Shown here: one piece after another, positions 8,207 to 17,309 of the stretch
Numbering within the stretch: position 1 is the stretch's first letter
Layout: each line of letters opens with the position of its first letter
Source: Pedobacter cryoconitis
Lineage (GTDB): Bacteria > Bacteroidota > Bacteroidia > Sphingobacteriales > Sphingobacteriaceae
NCBI GenBank assembly: GCA_019352875.1
Contig: JAAAFW010000006.1
Coordinates: 208,342-272,341 of the forward strand
DNA length: 64,000 bases
Direction: 5' to 3'
Position numbers and translations under genes: made by a program
The notes under the pieces: model-generated
The model's input: the letters and a program-made list of their open reading frames with translations, nothing else
The model's database searches: none
What the model was told of the DNA's origin: nothing

Positions 8207-8431
8207 TTAATTTTCAAAGGTTACTCCTGTAAATCTTTCACCCCCTTTATCCTTTAATAATGATACAATTTCCGCGACTGTATGAAGTTTCTTTTCTTCT
8301 TTATCATTTATAGTTATACTGAATGAACGTTCAAGGCTTACTATCATCAATTCAATAGAATCAAGCTGATCTTTGAGCAGTTGATTTTCGTCAAAGAAAT
8401 CCTGCTCCAGCAGGTCAGAAACCTCGCTCAA
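8207..8431 (-). CDS. Stand-alone acyl-carrier-protein-like protein
   Basis: About 74 residues with the three-helix acyl carrier pattern: KDQLDSIELMIVSLERSF, where the Ser of the D-S-I motif matches the phosphopantetheine attachment Ser of D-S-L, then SITINDKEEKKLHTVAEIVS, equivalent to the ACP loop and helix III. The start is unclear. The only start codon in this frame near the expected N terminus is TTG at 8431; the frame stays open to about 8455, giving plausible helix sequence (residues ...PIRKILSEVSD), while the nearby ATG at 8453 is in another frame. An ATT start or a one-base indel would explain this. No ketosynthase, ligase or peptide synthetase gene is adjacent, so the partner enzyme is unknown. 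Confidence 0.6.
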   Translation of the reverse strand: MSEVSDLLEQDFFDENQLLKDQLDSIELMIVSLERSFSITINDKEEKKLHTVAEIVSLLKDKGGERFTGVTFEN

Positions 8432-8665
8432 TATTTTCCGAATTGGTTTTTCATTTTAATTTCTAATTTATACGACAATTAGTAGGAGAATTTCGCAGTG
8501 ATAGCCTCCACAATATTACGTTTTTTATAAAATCATAAAGAACACTTTATAAACCTGAGCAATTTTCCGATTCACCTGCTTATTTGTAGGATTGACCTCA
8601 AATTTTCCATTCTATGTGCCCAGCTAAGCACAAATTTGTCAAATCAGAATTCAAATAGCTAGCTA

Positions 8666-9793
8666 ATGGAAAAAAACGAAAAATATACACAAATGAAAAG
8701 TAGGTCGTTGACGGTCAGAATTGAAAAATCTGATGACTACAAAACGCCTAATGTTCGTAACAGAACTGGTATAATTAGCAATCGAAAGAAGATATTTTAT
8801 ATTACTTCATTAATCCTAGTCTCCGCCACTGCTGCAAACGGTCAGAACAAAACTAATAGAAGGCAACAGGATTCCATTGTAAATAACTATTTAAAGGAGG
8901 CAGCTGTTTCAAATCCTGTTTTGCGTCAGGCGATTGTGTCGACAGAGTTTATTGGGAGTGGAACTGTTAAAAGTAACCTGAATGGTAAACAGATTGCTGA
9001 AAACAAAATGAGCCAAATTCGAACCACCGTTCTAATTAACTTACCAATCATCAAATGGGGAAAGAACTCGGTTTCCGCAACATTTAGTCTTGGGCATCAA
9101 CACAATAGCTTAGAATATCCTAGTAATGACCCGTTGTTTAACTCAAGTTCCAAAGACATTGATTTTGATAAAGGCGTTGTAGGGTTTACGGCAAATTACC
9201 AGCGTATTGATTCATTATTTGGCAGACAAATCGTCTACTTGGGAAATATTACGGGCATTACGAATACTGCTGATCAAATCAGAAAGGTCAGCTTTTTAGC
9301 AGGCGCGATCATCCCCCTGAAACAACAAGCGAATACACGCATATCTGCTGGTGTACTCTTCAATATTGACCCTTCCATAAGCTTTCCGGCAATCCCTGTA
9401 TTCACTTATTGGCATAGATTTGACAACTCCTATGAACTGAATGTGAGCTTGCCACAGCGGCTAAGTCTTGAAAAAAATCTTTCACATAACCTACGGGCTA
9501 GTTTTTCTACCCAATTAGGGGGAGCAGTTGCCTTCTTCCAGCTTGATCAGCCAAATTTGCCAAGAGATGTGAATTATACAACGATAGACTTAAAAACAGG
9601 GCCTGGCCTTGAATACCGATTCGCTAAAAACTTTATAGTCGGTGTGAATGCTGGTATTTATACACCGCTCTCGGCAAGAGCATTTGAAAACAATAAAAAT
9701 TCAAATGATTATTTCTTCGATAATAAACTGAGCGCAGCACCTTATGTAAATGTGACCTTATCTCTACTGCCCATATTCAGAGTTTTCAAATAG
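8666..9793 (+). CDS. Outer-membrane beta-barrel protein (DUF6268-like)
   Basis: The protein has 375 residues from the first ATG. A signal-peptide-like stretch (KKIFYITSLILVSATAANGQ) lies unusually deep, at about residues 41-60, so the true start may be downstream at a rare codon, or the first 40 residues are an extension. The mature part is rich in alternating hydrophobic strands and ends in LSLLPIFRVFK, as expected for a small beta-barrel. The overall pattern resembles the DUF6268 outer-membrane family. It lies 57 bases upstream of the efflux adaptor gene in the same direction, so it may be part of the efflux transcription unit. Function is unknown. Confidence 0.6.
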   Translation: MEKNEKYTQMKSRSLTVRIEKSDDYKTPNVRNRTGIISNRKKIFYITSLILVSATAANGQNKTNRRQQDSIVNNYLKEAAVSNPVLRQAIVSTEFIGSGTVKSNLNGKQIAENKMSQIRTTVLINLPIIKWGKNSVSATFSLGHQHNSLEYPSNDPLFNSSSKDIDFDKGVVGFTANYQRIDSLFGRQIVYLGNITGITNTADQIRKVSFLAGAIIPLKQQANTRISAGVLFNIDPSISFPAIPVFTYWHRFDNSYELNVSLPQRLSLEKNLSHNLRASFSTQLGGAVAFFQLDQPNLPRDVNYTTIDLKTGPGLEYRFAKNFIVGVNAGIYTPLSARAFENNKNSNDYFFDNKLSAAPYVNVTLSLLPIFRVFK

Positions 9794-9850
9794 ACGTGTA
9801 GTACGTCGAGTAAAATCATAAATCCTTTCAAGTAAGTATAATCAAATAAA

Positions 9851-11026
9851 ATGCACTTAATTATAAAAAATAAGAAGTTAACCGCCAGATTTATTGGTTT
9901 AGCTATATTGCTTTTATCGTCTTGTGGAAATAAAACTGAGCAGACCGAAGCAGCTGCCCAGGCACCTCCTCCTAGTTTTCCTGTAATTACAATAGAAACA
10001 AGAAATGCGACGCTGAACACTGATTTCCCAGCCAGTTTACAAGGTGAGCAAAATATTGAAATCCGTCCGAAGATTGATGGATACATCGAGCAAATTTACA
10101 TTGATGAAGGTTCTATTGTAAAAAAAGGTCAGCTACTGTTTCGTATTAATGCACCACAGTATGCGCAGGAAGTGAATGAAGCGGAAGCTGCAATCAACAC
10201 TGCGGAGGCCGATGTTAGCGCAGCGGAATTACAAGTCAATAAAACAAGGCCTTTAGTCGAGAAAGAAATTATCAGCCACTTTGAATTAGAAACTGCCCAG
10301 TTCACCTTAAAATCACGCCTGGCCGCGTTGAAGCAGGCGAAAGCAAAACTGGCTAATGCCAGGACAAATTTAGGTTATACAAAGATTTTAAGTCCCGTAA
10401 ACGGGGTAGTAGGATCAATTCCTTTCAAATTAGGTAGTTTAATCACCGCAAGCACAGCTGAGCCTTTAACCACCATATCGAATATTGGTAAAATATACGC
10501 CTACTTCTCGCTCAATGAAAAGCAACTGCTAGCTTTTTCACGTACTACCAACGGAAATAGCATGAGCGAAAAGATTAAAAATACTCCTCCTGTTAACCTT
10601 ATCCTTTCTGATGGAAGTAATTTCCCTGACGAAGGGCACCTGGAAACAATAGCTGGCTTAATTAACACCGAGACAGGCTCGGCGAGCCTTAGAGCAGCAT
10701 TTGCAAATCACAGGGGGTTAGTACGCAGTGGAGGTAGTGCAGTAGTGCGTATTCCACAAACAATCGAGGACGCAGTACTTGTTCCACAGAAATCTACCTA
10801 CGAACTGCAAGGCAAACGCTTTGTATATATAGTTGATAGTGGTGGCAAAGTTAAAAATACAGAGATCCAGGTAATGGATATGGCCAGCGGTCAGTTCTTT
10901 GTGGTAACCAGCGGTCTAAAGGCAGGCGACAAAATCGTTTTGGAAGGTGCATCCAGTTTACAGCATGGCATGGCCATAAAACCGGAGATCAAAACCTCTG
11001 GTGAGGCGGATCAGGTATCAAAATAA
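9851..11026 (+). CDS. RND efflux periplasmic adaptor (MFP) lipoprotein
   Basis: The 391-residue adaptor joins the inner-membrane RND pump to the outer-membrane channel. A lipoprotein signal ends in LLLSSC (Cys at about residue 25). Next is a lipoyl/barrel-sandwich half motif (IRPKIDGYIEQIYIDEGS), a long alpha-hairpin rich in Ala and Glu (about residues 105-175), the returning half (LGYTKILSPVNGVVG), and the beta-barrel and membrane-proximal domains with VLVPQKSTYELQGKRFVYIV. This order is that of AcrA/MexA. The RND permease gene starts 52 bases downstream. Confidence 0.93.
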   Translation: MHLIIKNKKLTARFIGLAILLLSSCGNKTEQTEAAAQAPPPSFPVITIETRNATLNTDFPASLQGEQNIEIRPKIDGYIEQIYIDEGSIVKKGQLLFRINAPQYAQEVNEAEAAINTAEADVSAAELQVNKTRPLVEKEIISHFELETAQFTLKSRLAALKQAKAKLANARTNLGYTKILSPVNGVVGSIPFKLGSLITASTAEPLTTISNIGKIYAYFSLNEKQLLAFSRTTNGNSMSEKIKNTPPVNLILSDGSNFPDEGHLETIAGLINTETGSASLRAAFANHRGLVRSGGSAVVRIPQTIEDAVLVPQKSTYELQGKRFVYIVDSGGKVKNTEIQVMDMASGQFFVVTSGLKAGDKIVLEGASSLQHGMAIKPEIKTSGEADQVSK

Positions 11027-11078
11027 TTATATAATTGTCTTGCAGTTCACACTGCACTTCTCAACGTAAAACTCTATT

Positions 11079-14000
11079 ATGTTACGCAAATTTATTGAAA
11101 GACCGGTATTGTCTACTGTAATATCGGTTATCATTGTTATTCTGGGAATTCTCGGTTTAACTACACTGCCCATATCTCAATATCCGGAAATTGCCCCACC
11201 TACCGTACAGGTCTCGGCTTCTTATCAGGGTGCAAATGCAGACGTGGTGATGAACTCTGTAATTATACCACTTGAAGAACAGATCAATGGTGTGGAGAAC
11301 ATGACTTACATGACCTCATCGGCTAGTAATGATGGAATGGCTACTGTTACCGTGTATTTTAAATTAGGTACCGATCCGGATCTTGCTGCCGTAAACGTCC
11401 AGAATAGAGTCTCAAAGGCTTCTAGCCTTCTTCCTGCAGAAGTAACCAAAGCAGGAGTTACAACAAGTAAACGCCAGAGTAGTATGGTCATGGTTTTTAG
11501 CTTGCAGAGCAACAATCCATCTTATGACGAGACCTTTTTGCAAAATTATACCAATATCAATCTTTTACCAAAGATCAAGCGTATCAACGGGGTTGGTGAT
11601 GCCAGTATTTTCGGTCAAAAGGACTATTCTATGCGCATCTGGCTGAAGCCGGATGTGATGGCATCCTATGGCCTGATCCCGGATGATGTAAATGCTGCTC
11701 TGGCGGCTCAGAATATAGAGGCTGCTCCTGGTAAAATCGGGCAAAACGACAATCAGTCTTTCGAATATATCTTAAAATATAAAGGGCGTTTGAAAAGTGC
11801 TCAGGAATTTGAAAATATAGTAGTCCGGACTGCAAAAAACAGCCAGTTGCTACGTCTTAAGGATGTTGCAAGAATTGAACTTGGCTCGATGAGTTACTCA
11901 AGCACCACCTTAACAAATGGAAAACCAGGTATCGCTGTAGCCATCTATCAAACAGCTGGATCTAACGCACATGAACTGATAAAAAACATACAGTCGACTT
12001 TAGATCAATCATCAAAATCATTTCCTGTTGGAATCAACTACAGCAATATGTTCGATGTCAATGTGTTCCTAGACGCCTCCATAGAAAAGGTAATTCATAC
12101 TTTGATTGAAGCGTTCATTTTGGTATTTATTGTAGTATTCATTTTCCTTCAGGATTTCCGTTCTACACTAATCCCTGCTATTGCAGTTCCTGTAGCCATT
12201 ATCGGTACTTTTTTCTTTTTGCAGCTGTTCGGTTTCACAATCAATTTATTAACCCTTTTTGCGCTTGTTTTGGCCATAGGAATAGTCGTGGATGATGCTA
12301 TCGTGGTGGTCGAGGCCGTTCACGCAAAACTTGACCATGGTGCTACATCTGCCAAGCTTGCTACCCAGGATGCGATGGGCGAAATAAGCGGTGCAATTAT
12401 ATCGATCACGCTGGTAATGGCGGCTGTATTTGTACCCGTGTCTTTTATTACCGGATCTGCAGGCGTATTTTATAAACAGTTCGGACTAACACTGGCCATT
12501 GCTATTTTGATATCTGCGGTAAATGCTTTAACCTTAAGTCCTGCGCTTTGTGCGCTTTTGCTAAAGCCACATCCGGAAGGCGAACATGCAAAATCTGGTT
12601 TTTTGCAGCGTTTCTACACTGCATTTAATACCGGCTTTGATTCCATGACTGCAAAATATAAAAAAAGCATTGACTTCTTAGCGGTAAGGAAATGGATTGC
12701 CCTCACCGGTATTGTTGTTTTCGCCTGTATCTTCTGGTTCCTGCTGAAAACTATGCCTTCAGGCTTTGTACCTAATGAAGACCAGAGTTTTATCATGGGC
12801 GATGTGTCTCTTCCTCCTTCCTCATCACTAGAACGCACAACTAAGGTAGTCGATAGTGTTACCGCGATAGCCCGGAATCTTCCAGAGGTAGAATCAGTAA
12901 CCCGCATTGCAGGACAAGGACTAATGAGCGGAGCAGGTGGCTCTTATGGCATGTTGTTAATCAAGTTGAAATCATGGGAGAAGCGAACTGAAAAAGGATC
13001 GGATATCAATAGTGTAACGGGTAAACTATTTGGAATGACTATGGGGATTAAGGGTGCAAACATTATCTTTTTTGCTCCTCCTACCTTGCAGGGCTTTGGT
13101 ACTAGTAACGGTTTTGAACTGCAGGTTCAGGATCAAACAGGTGGAAATATCAATAAATTTTCAGAAGTGAATGGGAAATTCTTAGCCGCGCTGAATAAAC
13201 GCCCAGAAATACAATATGCATCTACCTTTTTTAATACCAATTTTCCTCAATTTGATGTAGATGTTAATGTGGCCAAATGTGAAGAGGCTGGCATTTCTGT
13301 AAATACAGTGTTGTCAACGCTTCAGGGTTATTATGGAGGGCTATATGCTTCCAACTTCAATCAGTTTGGTAAACAATACCGGGTAATGATTCAGGCTGAT
13401 GCCAAATACAGAGGGACACCTGAAAGTTTAAACAGCATTTATGTGCGAAATTTAAACAATACAATGGCGCCTATATCAGAATTCGTAACGCTTAGAAAGA
13501 CGTATGGTCCCGAATCTATCAGCAGATTTAATTTATTTACGGCAATTTCTGTAAATGGCACACCTAACCCTGGTTTTAGTTCCGGGGATGCCATTAAAGC
13601 TGTGCAAGAAGTCGCTGCACAAACTCTGCCTGCAGGTTATGGCTTTGAATTTTCTGGTCTTACCCGTGAAGAACTTGCCAGTGGAAGCCAAACGTTATTT
13701 GTGTATATGCTCTGCCTTATCTTTGTGTATTTCTTGCTTAGTGGTCAGTATGAGAGTTATATCCTACCTTTTGCTGTATTGCTTTCGCTTCCGATAGGAC
13801 TGGCTGGCGCATTTCTGTTTGCCTGGATTTTTAAAATTGACAATAATATCTATCTACAGATTACTCTAATTATGCTTATTGGCTTACTTGCAAAAAATGC
13901 AATTCTGATCGTGGAATTTGCCTTGGATCGCAGACGAGGTGGGCAAAGTATAGTTCAGTCGGCCATCGACGGAGCGGTTGCACGATTAAGACCAATTTTA

Positions 14001-14228
14001 ATGACATCATTCGCTTTCATATTCGGGCTAATACCTTTGATGATAGCCACTGGTGCAGGCGCCGAAGGTAACCGCTCGATAGGTACGGGAGCTGTTGGAG
14101 GAATGCTCATAGGAACTGTGTTCGGAGTTTTTGTAATTCCTATTCTATTTATAATTTTTCAGGGTCTGCAAGAGCGTATCAGCGGCAAACCGGCGCCTTT
14201 GAAAACAGCCCCTACTGAATTAAAGTAA
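11079..14228 (+). CDS. RND multidrug efflux permease, AcrB/HAE1 type
   Basis: The 1049-residue pump has the length and layout of AcrB: twelve membrane helices and two large periplasmic loops. The N terminus MLRKFIERPVLSTVIS and the SQYPEIAPPTVQVSASYQGA segment are characteristic. Proton-relay aspartates are in GIVVDDAIVVVE (helix 4) and the lysine in GLLAKNAILIVEFA (helix 10). HAE1 pumps expel drugs, dyes, detergents or other hydrophobic compounds using proton entry. It is the middle gene of the adaptor-pump-channel operon. The channel gene downstream is frameshifted, which may leave the pump without its dedicated exit duct. Confidence 0.95.
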   Translation: MLRKFIERPVLSTVISVIIVILGILGLTTLPISQYPEIAPPTVQVSASYQGANADVVMNSVIIPLEEQINGVENMTYMTSSASNDGMATVTVYFKLGTDPDLAAVNVQNRVSKASSLLPAEVTKAGVTTSKRQSSMVMVFSLQSNNPSYDETFLQNYTNINLLPKIKRINGVGDASIFGQKDYSMRIWLKPDVMASYGLIPDDVNAALAAQNIEAAPGKIGQNDNQSFEYILKYKGRLKSAQEFENIVVRTAKNSQLLRLKDVARIELGSMSYSSTTLTNGKPGIAVAIYQTAGSNAHELIKNIQSTLDQSSKSFPVGINYSNMFDVNVFLDASIEKVIHTLIEAFILVFIVVFIFLQDFRSTLIPAIAVPVAIIGTFFFLQLFGFTINLLTLFALVLAIGIVVDDAIVVVEAVHAKLDHGATSAKLATQDAMGEISGAIISITLVMAAVFVPVSFITGSAGVFYKQFGLTLAIAILISAVNALTLSPALCALLLKPHPEGEHAKSGFLQRFYTAFNTGFDSMTAKYKKSIDFLAVRKWIALTGIVVFACIFWFLLKTMPSGFVPNEDQSFIMGDVSLPPSSSLERTTKVVDSVTAIARNLPEVESVTRIAGQGLMSGAGGSYGMLLIKLKSWEKRTEKGSDINSVTGKLFGMTMGIKGANIIFFAPPTLQGFGTSNGFELQVQDQTGGNINKFSEVNGKFLAALNKRPEIQYASTFFNTNFPQFDVDVNVAKCEEAGISVNTVLSTLQGYYGGLYASNFNQFGKQYRVMIQADAKYRGTPESLNSIYVRNLNNTMAPISEFVTLRKTYGPESISRFNLFTAISVNGTPNPGFSSGDAIKAVQEVAAQTLPAGYGFEFSGLTREELASGSQTLFVYMLCLIFVYFLLSGQYESYILPFAVLLSLPIGLAGAFLFAWIFKIDNNIYLQITLIMLIGLLAKNAILIVEFALDRRRGGQSIVQSAIDGAVARLRPILMTSFAFIFGLIPLMIATGAGAEGNRSIGTGAVGGMLIGTVFGVFVIPILFIIFQGLQERISGKPAPLKTAPTELK

Positions 14229-14259
14229 TCAATTATTTTAAACATAAATCATTATTAAA

Positions 14260-15671
14260 ATGATAAAAGGATATAAGAAGCAGATATATTTAGCGCTGGC
14301 ATCAGCGCTTGTTTTATCTGCCTGCGTAACAAAAAAATATAAAGAGCCTGGCTTAGCAGTTAAAGGTGATTTGTACCGTGATAGTTCATTGACCGATACT
14401 TCCAACCTGGCAGATATACCAGTAACCAAACTATTCTCTGATACTGTTCTACAGCACCTTATCAATGAAGGAATCAGAGAAAACCTGGATTTAAAAACAG
14501 CTGTACAGCGGATCAATGAGGCGCAAGCCACTTTTGGACAGAGTAAGGCAGCATTCTTGCCTAGCCTGAACGGTTTGTTGCAGGTTACCAGGGCTAAAAC
14601 CTCACAGGCAACTTTAAACCTGCCACCTGAATTTGCAAGTGGTATCAATTTAAAAACCACTACTTATCAGGCTGGCCTTAGTACCAGCTGGGAAGCAGAT
14701 ATCTGGGGCAAACTGAGTAGCGCTAAAAGACAAGCGCTAGCCGCATTATTGGAAAGCGATGCTTCAAAAAGGGCTGTACAAACACAGCTCATTGCGAACA
14801 TTGCGAATACCTATTATAATTTGCTGGCCTTGGATCAGCAACTGGCAATTACTAAAAGGACGCTGGAAATCCGCATCAAGGACGTGCAGACTGTCAAAGA
14901 CCTCAAAGAAGGGGCCATAGTTACCGGAGCAGCAGTAGTTCAAAGCGAGGCAAACAGGTATGCGGCAGAGGTAACCATTCCCGACTTGAAACAGAGTATT
15001 AGGGAGGCAGAGAATGCAATGAGCATATTGCTGGCAAAGGCTCCTGGTACTATTAATCGAACCTCACTAGATACTCAGAAGCCATTTAGCATGCTCCATA
15101 TTGGCGTTCCATCTCAACTGCTCAAGAATCGTCCCGATGTGCAGCAGGCCCAGTTTGCTTTTCGAAGGGCATTTGAGAATACCAATCTTGCACGTACCTA
15201 CTTTTATCCTCAGCTCACCATCACAGGTCAGGGTGGATTGTCTTCACTTCAGTTGAAAAACTTTTTTGACAACTCTATTTTCTACAATTTTGTAGGAGGA
15301 TTAACTCAGCCTATCTTTGCACAGGGCCAAAATAGGGCTAAATTGAAAACAGCACAGTCTCAGCAAATTCAGGCTTTTTATGCTTTCCAGCAATCCCTAC
15401 TTACTGCCGGCCAAGAAGTGACAAATGCATTATATTCCTTGAAAATGCAATAGAAAAACAACATTCCAGAACAAAACAGTTGGCTGCTTTAGAGAAGTCT
15501 GTGGGTTTTACTAAAGAATTACTTCGCTATAGTTCTGCAACTAATTATACAGATGTACTTACTTCCGAACAGAATCTGCTTAGCGCTGAGCTAAGCGGCG
15601 TTAATGATAAATTACAGGAACTACAGGCAATCGTTGAGCTTTATCGGGCCTTGGGCGGGGGGTGGAAGTGA
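14260..15671 (+). pseudogene. TolC/OprM-type outer-membrane efflux channel, frameshifted near the 3' end
   Basis: The first frame (14260-15453) gives a 397-residue OprM/NodT-like lipoprotein: signal ending in VLSAC, the first coiled-coil repeat with WEADIWGKLSSAKRQ, and the second repeat with NRPDVQQAQFAFRRAFENT. It then reads EVTNALYSLKMQ and stops. The lost part continues in another frame without a gap: ENAIEKQHSRTKQLAALEKS, then DVLTSEQNLLSAELSG and ELYRALGGGWK, which is exactly the expected C-terminal coiled coil. Joined, the protein is about 470 residues, the family length. One missing base near 15440 (after TTG of YSL) explains the shift. It is either a real inactivating mutation or a sequencing error. 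Confidence 0.85.
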
Positions 15672-15803
15672 GCCATTTCATATTGTGCAGAGATGTTTAT
15701 TCTTTGCGCGTTATCTCATACTACAGAACGATAAATAGGATATAATGATAAATAAATGATCGAGAGCGATATATGATTGCTGATCAAATAACCAAAATAA
15801 AAC

Positions 15804-16088
15804 ATGGTCCAGTTTGTATTAATATTTTCTACAGAAGTGGAGACGCCTTATGATCTGGACAGAATTCAGCACATCCTTTCCACTTTTGCCAACATAACAG
15901 AATGGAGCCATGATCTTGATGATGACGATGAAATCCTTCGGATAGTTTGTCAGGAGGATATTAGCGGAAAGCTAATTGAAAAGCTACAATCCCCATGTCT
16001 AAAAATCTCTTTACTAGCTGTTTTTAAATCAATAAGTAACGGTATCAAAGAAACACATCAGACCATTTTCCTTAACGATAAAATCTGA
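15804..16088 (+). CDS. Small HMA-fold-like hypothetical protein
   Basis: A 94-residue protein of unknown function. The pattern beta (VQFVLIFSTEVET), helix (YDLDRIQHILSTFANI), beta (WSHDLDDDDEILRIVC), helix (SGKLIEKLQSPCLKISLL) resembles the ferredoxin-like fold of small heavy-metal-associated proteins common in Bacteroidota, which often lack the CxxC metal motif, as here. The last 25 residues are an added tail. The start at 15804 follows an A-rich stretch. It lies 132 bases after the efflux channel gene and in the same direction, so it may be the tail of that operon. The fold assignment is an inference from spacing of hydrophobic residues. Confidence 0.55.
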   Translation: MVQFVLIFSTEVETPYDLDRIQHILSTFANITEWSHDLDDDDEILRIVCQEDISGKLIEKLQSPCLKISLLAVFKSISNGIKETHQTIFLNDKI

Positions 16089-16225
16089 ATTCATATTCAT
16101 CTACTAAAATTAATGGTGCCAATGACTTAGCAAGGGGTTCTATTTTGGATTGTTCTACCACCATAGTGGCGAGATTCCTTTACCAATTAGTTTTTGCAGT
16201 TGATTAATTCACTCATTTATCAGAC

Positions 16226-16537
16226 ATGACAACAGAAAATATTTATATCACTATCATTGATCGCATTCACGTACATCATTTGATCAAATTGAACCCCCTA
16301 GAGAATCAAACGCTAGCTGAGGTGATAAAGAAAAATATGGGATGTTCATGGGATTGCATTGATGGCCAAGTGCACCAATGTCATATAAGAGTTTTAGCGG
16401 GTCAGGAGAAGCTTTGTGACATTTCTCAGCAAGAAAGCCAAATGCTCAGTAAGTTATGTACCACAGACTCAACTAGCAGACTGGCTTGCCAGATAAAAAT
16501 CTGTACAGATATTAATGCTTTAATTATAAGTCTTTAA
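16226..16537 (+). CDS. Ferredoxin-like protein with altered cysteine spacing
   Basis: 103 residues that follow the layout of adrenodoxin-type 2Fe-2S ferredoxins: an opening IYITIIDR strand, a helix (QTLAEVIKKN), a cysteine-rich loop, an acidic helix (QQESQMLSKL) and the closing SRLACQIKI, which matches the family SRLxCQI motif and the fourth cluster cysteine (Cys88). The cluster loop is unusual: cysteines are at 40, 44 and 52 instead of the normal C-x5-C-x2-C, so the loop is about three residues longer and the second ligand is displaced. Either a modified cluster or a lost cluster is possible. It is a minor neighbour of the efflux genes, with no obvious redox partner nearby. Confidence 0.6.
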   Translation: MTTENIYITIIDRIHVHHLIKLNPLENQTLAEVIKKNMGCSWDCIDGQVHQCHIRVLAGQEKLCDISQQESQMLSKLCTTDSTSRLACQIKICTDINALIISL

Positions 16538-16752
16538 AACTTGTCAATAATAAGTGAGATCAAAAACATGCGGTTTATATTATAAGACAGCCACAGATGT
16601 AAAAATCTAAAAGAAGGGCATAATATTTATCTTAAGCGAATAGCATTAAAATGAAGATATTATGTCCTTCTGGCACAAAAATGAGGGCATTTTGATCAAC
16701 GAGGTTATAGTAGCAACTGAGTCTTGCGACAGTGATGGTGCTTTTTTTACTA
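16538..16752. other. Intergenic stretch with an inverted repeat, no gene seen
   Basis: No frame here looks coding. The notable content is an imperfect inverted repeat at 16612-16671 (described separately). It leads into a block of gene remnants that ends at about 17260. Confidence 0.5.
16612..16671. repeat. Imperfect inverted repeat, possible mobile-element remnant
   Basis: AGAAGGGCATAATAT begins at 16612, followed by TTATCTT; at 16654-16671 the opposite strand reads AGAAGGACATAATATCTT. The arms match except for one G/A change and a 3-base insertion. The 20-base loop codes for nothing recognisable. Such arms next to broken genes could be terminal repeats of a lost element. Confidence 0.45.
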
Positions 16753-17160
16753 TTATATGCCTTTTTCTCTGTTTTCTTTTTTTCTTTCCTCGATCACCCT
16801 AGGCTCAGTGTCGGCTTTTTGTATGTCATTTGCATCCACCTTCACACCAGCTTTCACTAAAGCTGCCAACAAATCATCATAAAAAAGTACTCCTGCGATT
16901 ACCCTGCCGTCTTTGTTAATGATCATCTGTGTTGGCGCACCTACAAGCCCTTATTGTTTCATGGCTACGCCATCGTCCATCTTTACAGCGGATCTGTCCT
17001 GTACCCACACAAATTTTGAATAGTTGTCTTTATTCTTGTTTACGAAAGTCTCGAAATTCTCCCGTTTTTCGGGCATGAACGGGATCATAAGCTCTTTCTC
17101 ATTTCCATCAGAGCTTTCAGAAGTTTCATCAAGGACAGAAGAAAAATGACAAAATACATT
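16753..17160 (-). pseudogene. Truncated TlpA/thioredoxin-like gene with an internal stop
   Basis: Read on the minus strand, one frame runs from about 17160 to a stop at 16753. It gives NVFCHFSSVLDETSES, then VWVQDRSAVKMDDGVAMKQ, a TAA stop at 16951-16953, and continues GLVGAPTQMIINKDGRVIAG and a charged tail ending RKKENREKGI. The segment around the stop matches the TlpA-type pattern Q-Y-G-V-x-G-x-P-T with K-D-G-R, so the TAA probably replaced a Tyr codon. The N-terminal part with the CxxC redox motif is missing. The gene is therefore truncated and interrupted: a dead thiol-disulfide exchange protein. Confidence 0.7.
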
Positions 17161-17259
17161 CCAATTTTGGCTTTAGTTGTTGATTTATCGTTGCTTTCTT
17201 GCCAAAGCAACGATAAAGGTACTACTGGTTTGATTTTGACCTTCGTCAATGTTTCTTAA
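17146..17259 (+). pseudogene. Lipoprotein N-terminus fragment
   Basis: A 37-residue frame starts MTKYIPILALVVDLSLLSCQ, a good lipoprotein signal peptide with lipobox LLSC, and continues SNDKGTTGLIL before stopping at TAA 17257-17259. Only the signal and a few residues of the mature protein remain, so this is most likely the 5' end of a lost lipoprotein gene. Its start overlaps the broken end of the TlpA-like remnant on the other strand, marking a rearrangement junction. Its 3' end runs into the promoter of the Crp/Fnr gene. Confidence 0.5.
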
Positions 17260-17268
17260 ATATTTTTG
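17235..17268 (+). promoter_or_regulatory. Promoter of the Crp/Fnr gene
   Basis: TTTG at 17235-17238 and TATTTTTG at 17261-17268 are separated by 22 bases. Transcription would begin near 17273, which favours the ATG at 17310 as the gene start over the TTG at 17277. Confidence 0.6.
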
Positions 17269-17309
17269 TTGCAACTTTGACTTTCAATAATGTTATATCT
17301 ACGATTACA

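Noticed and set aside
9742..10086. Minus-strand 114-residue frame across the OMP-adaptor junction
   Set aside because: It overlaps two well-supported + strand genes and has no family features.
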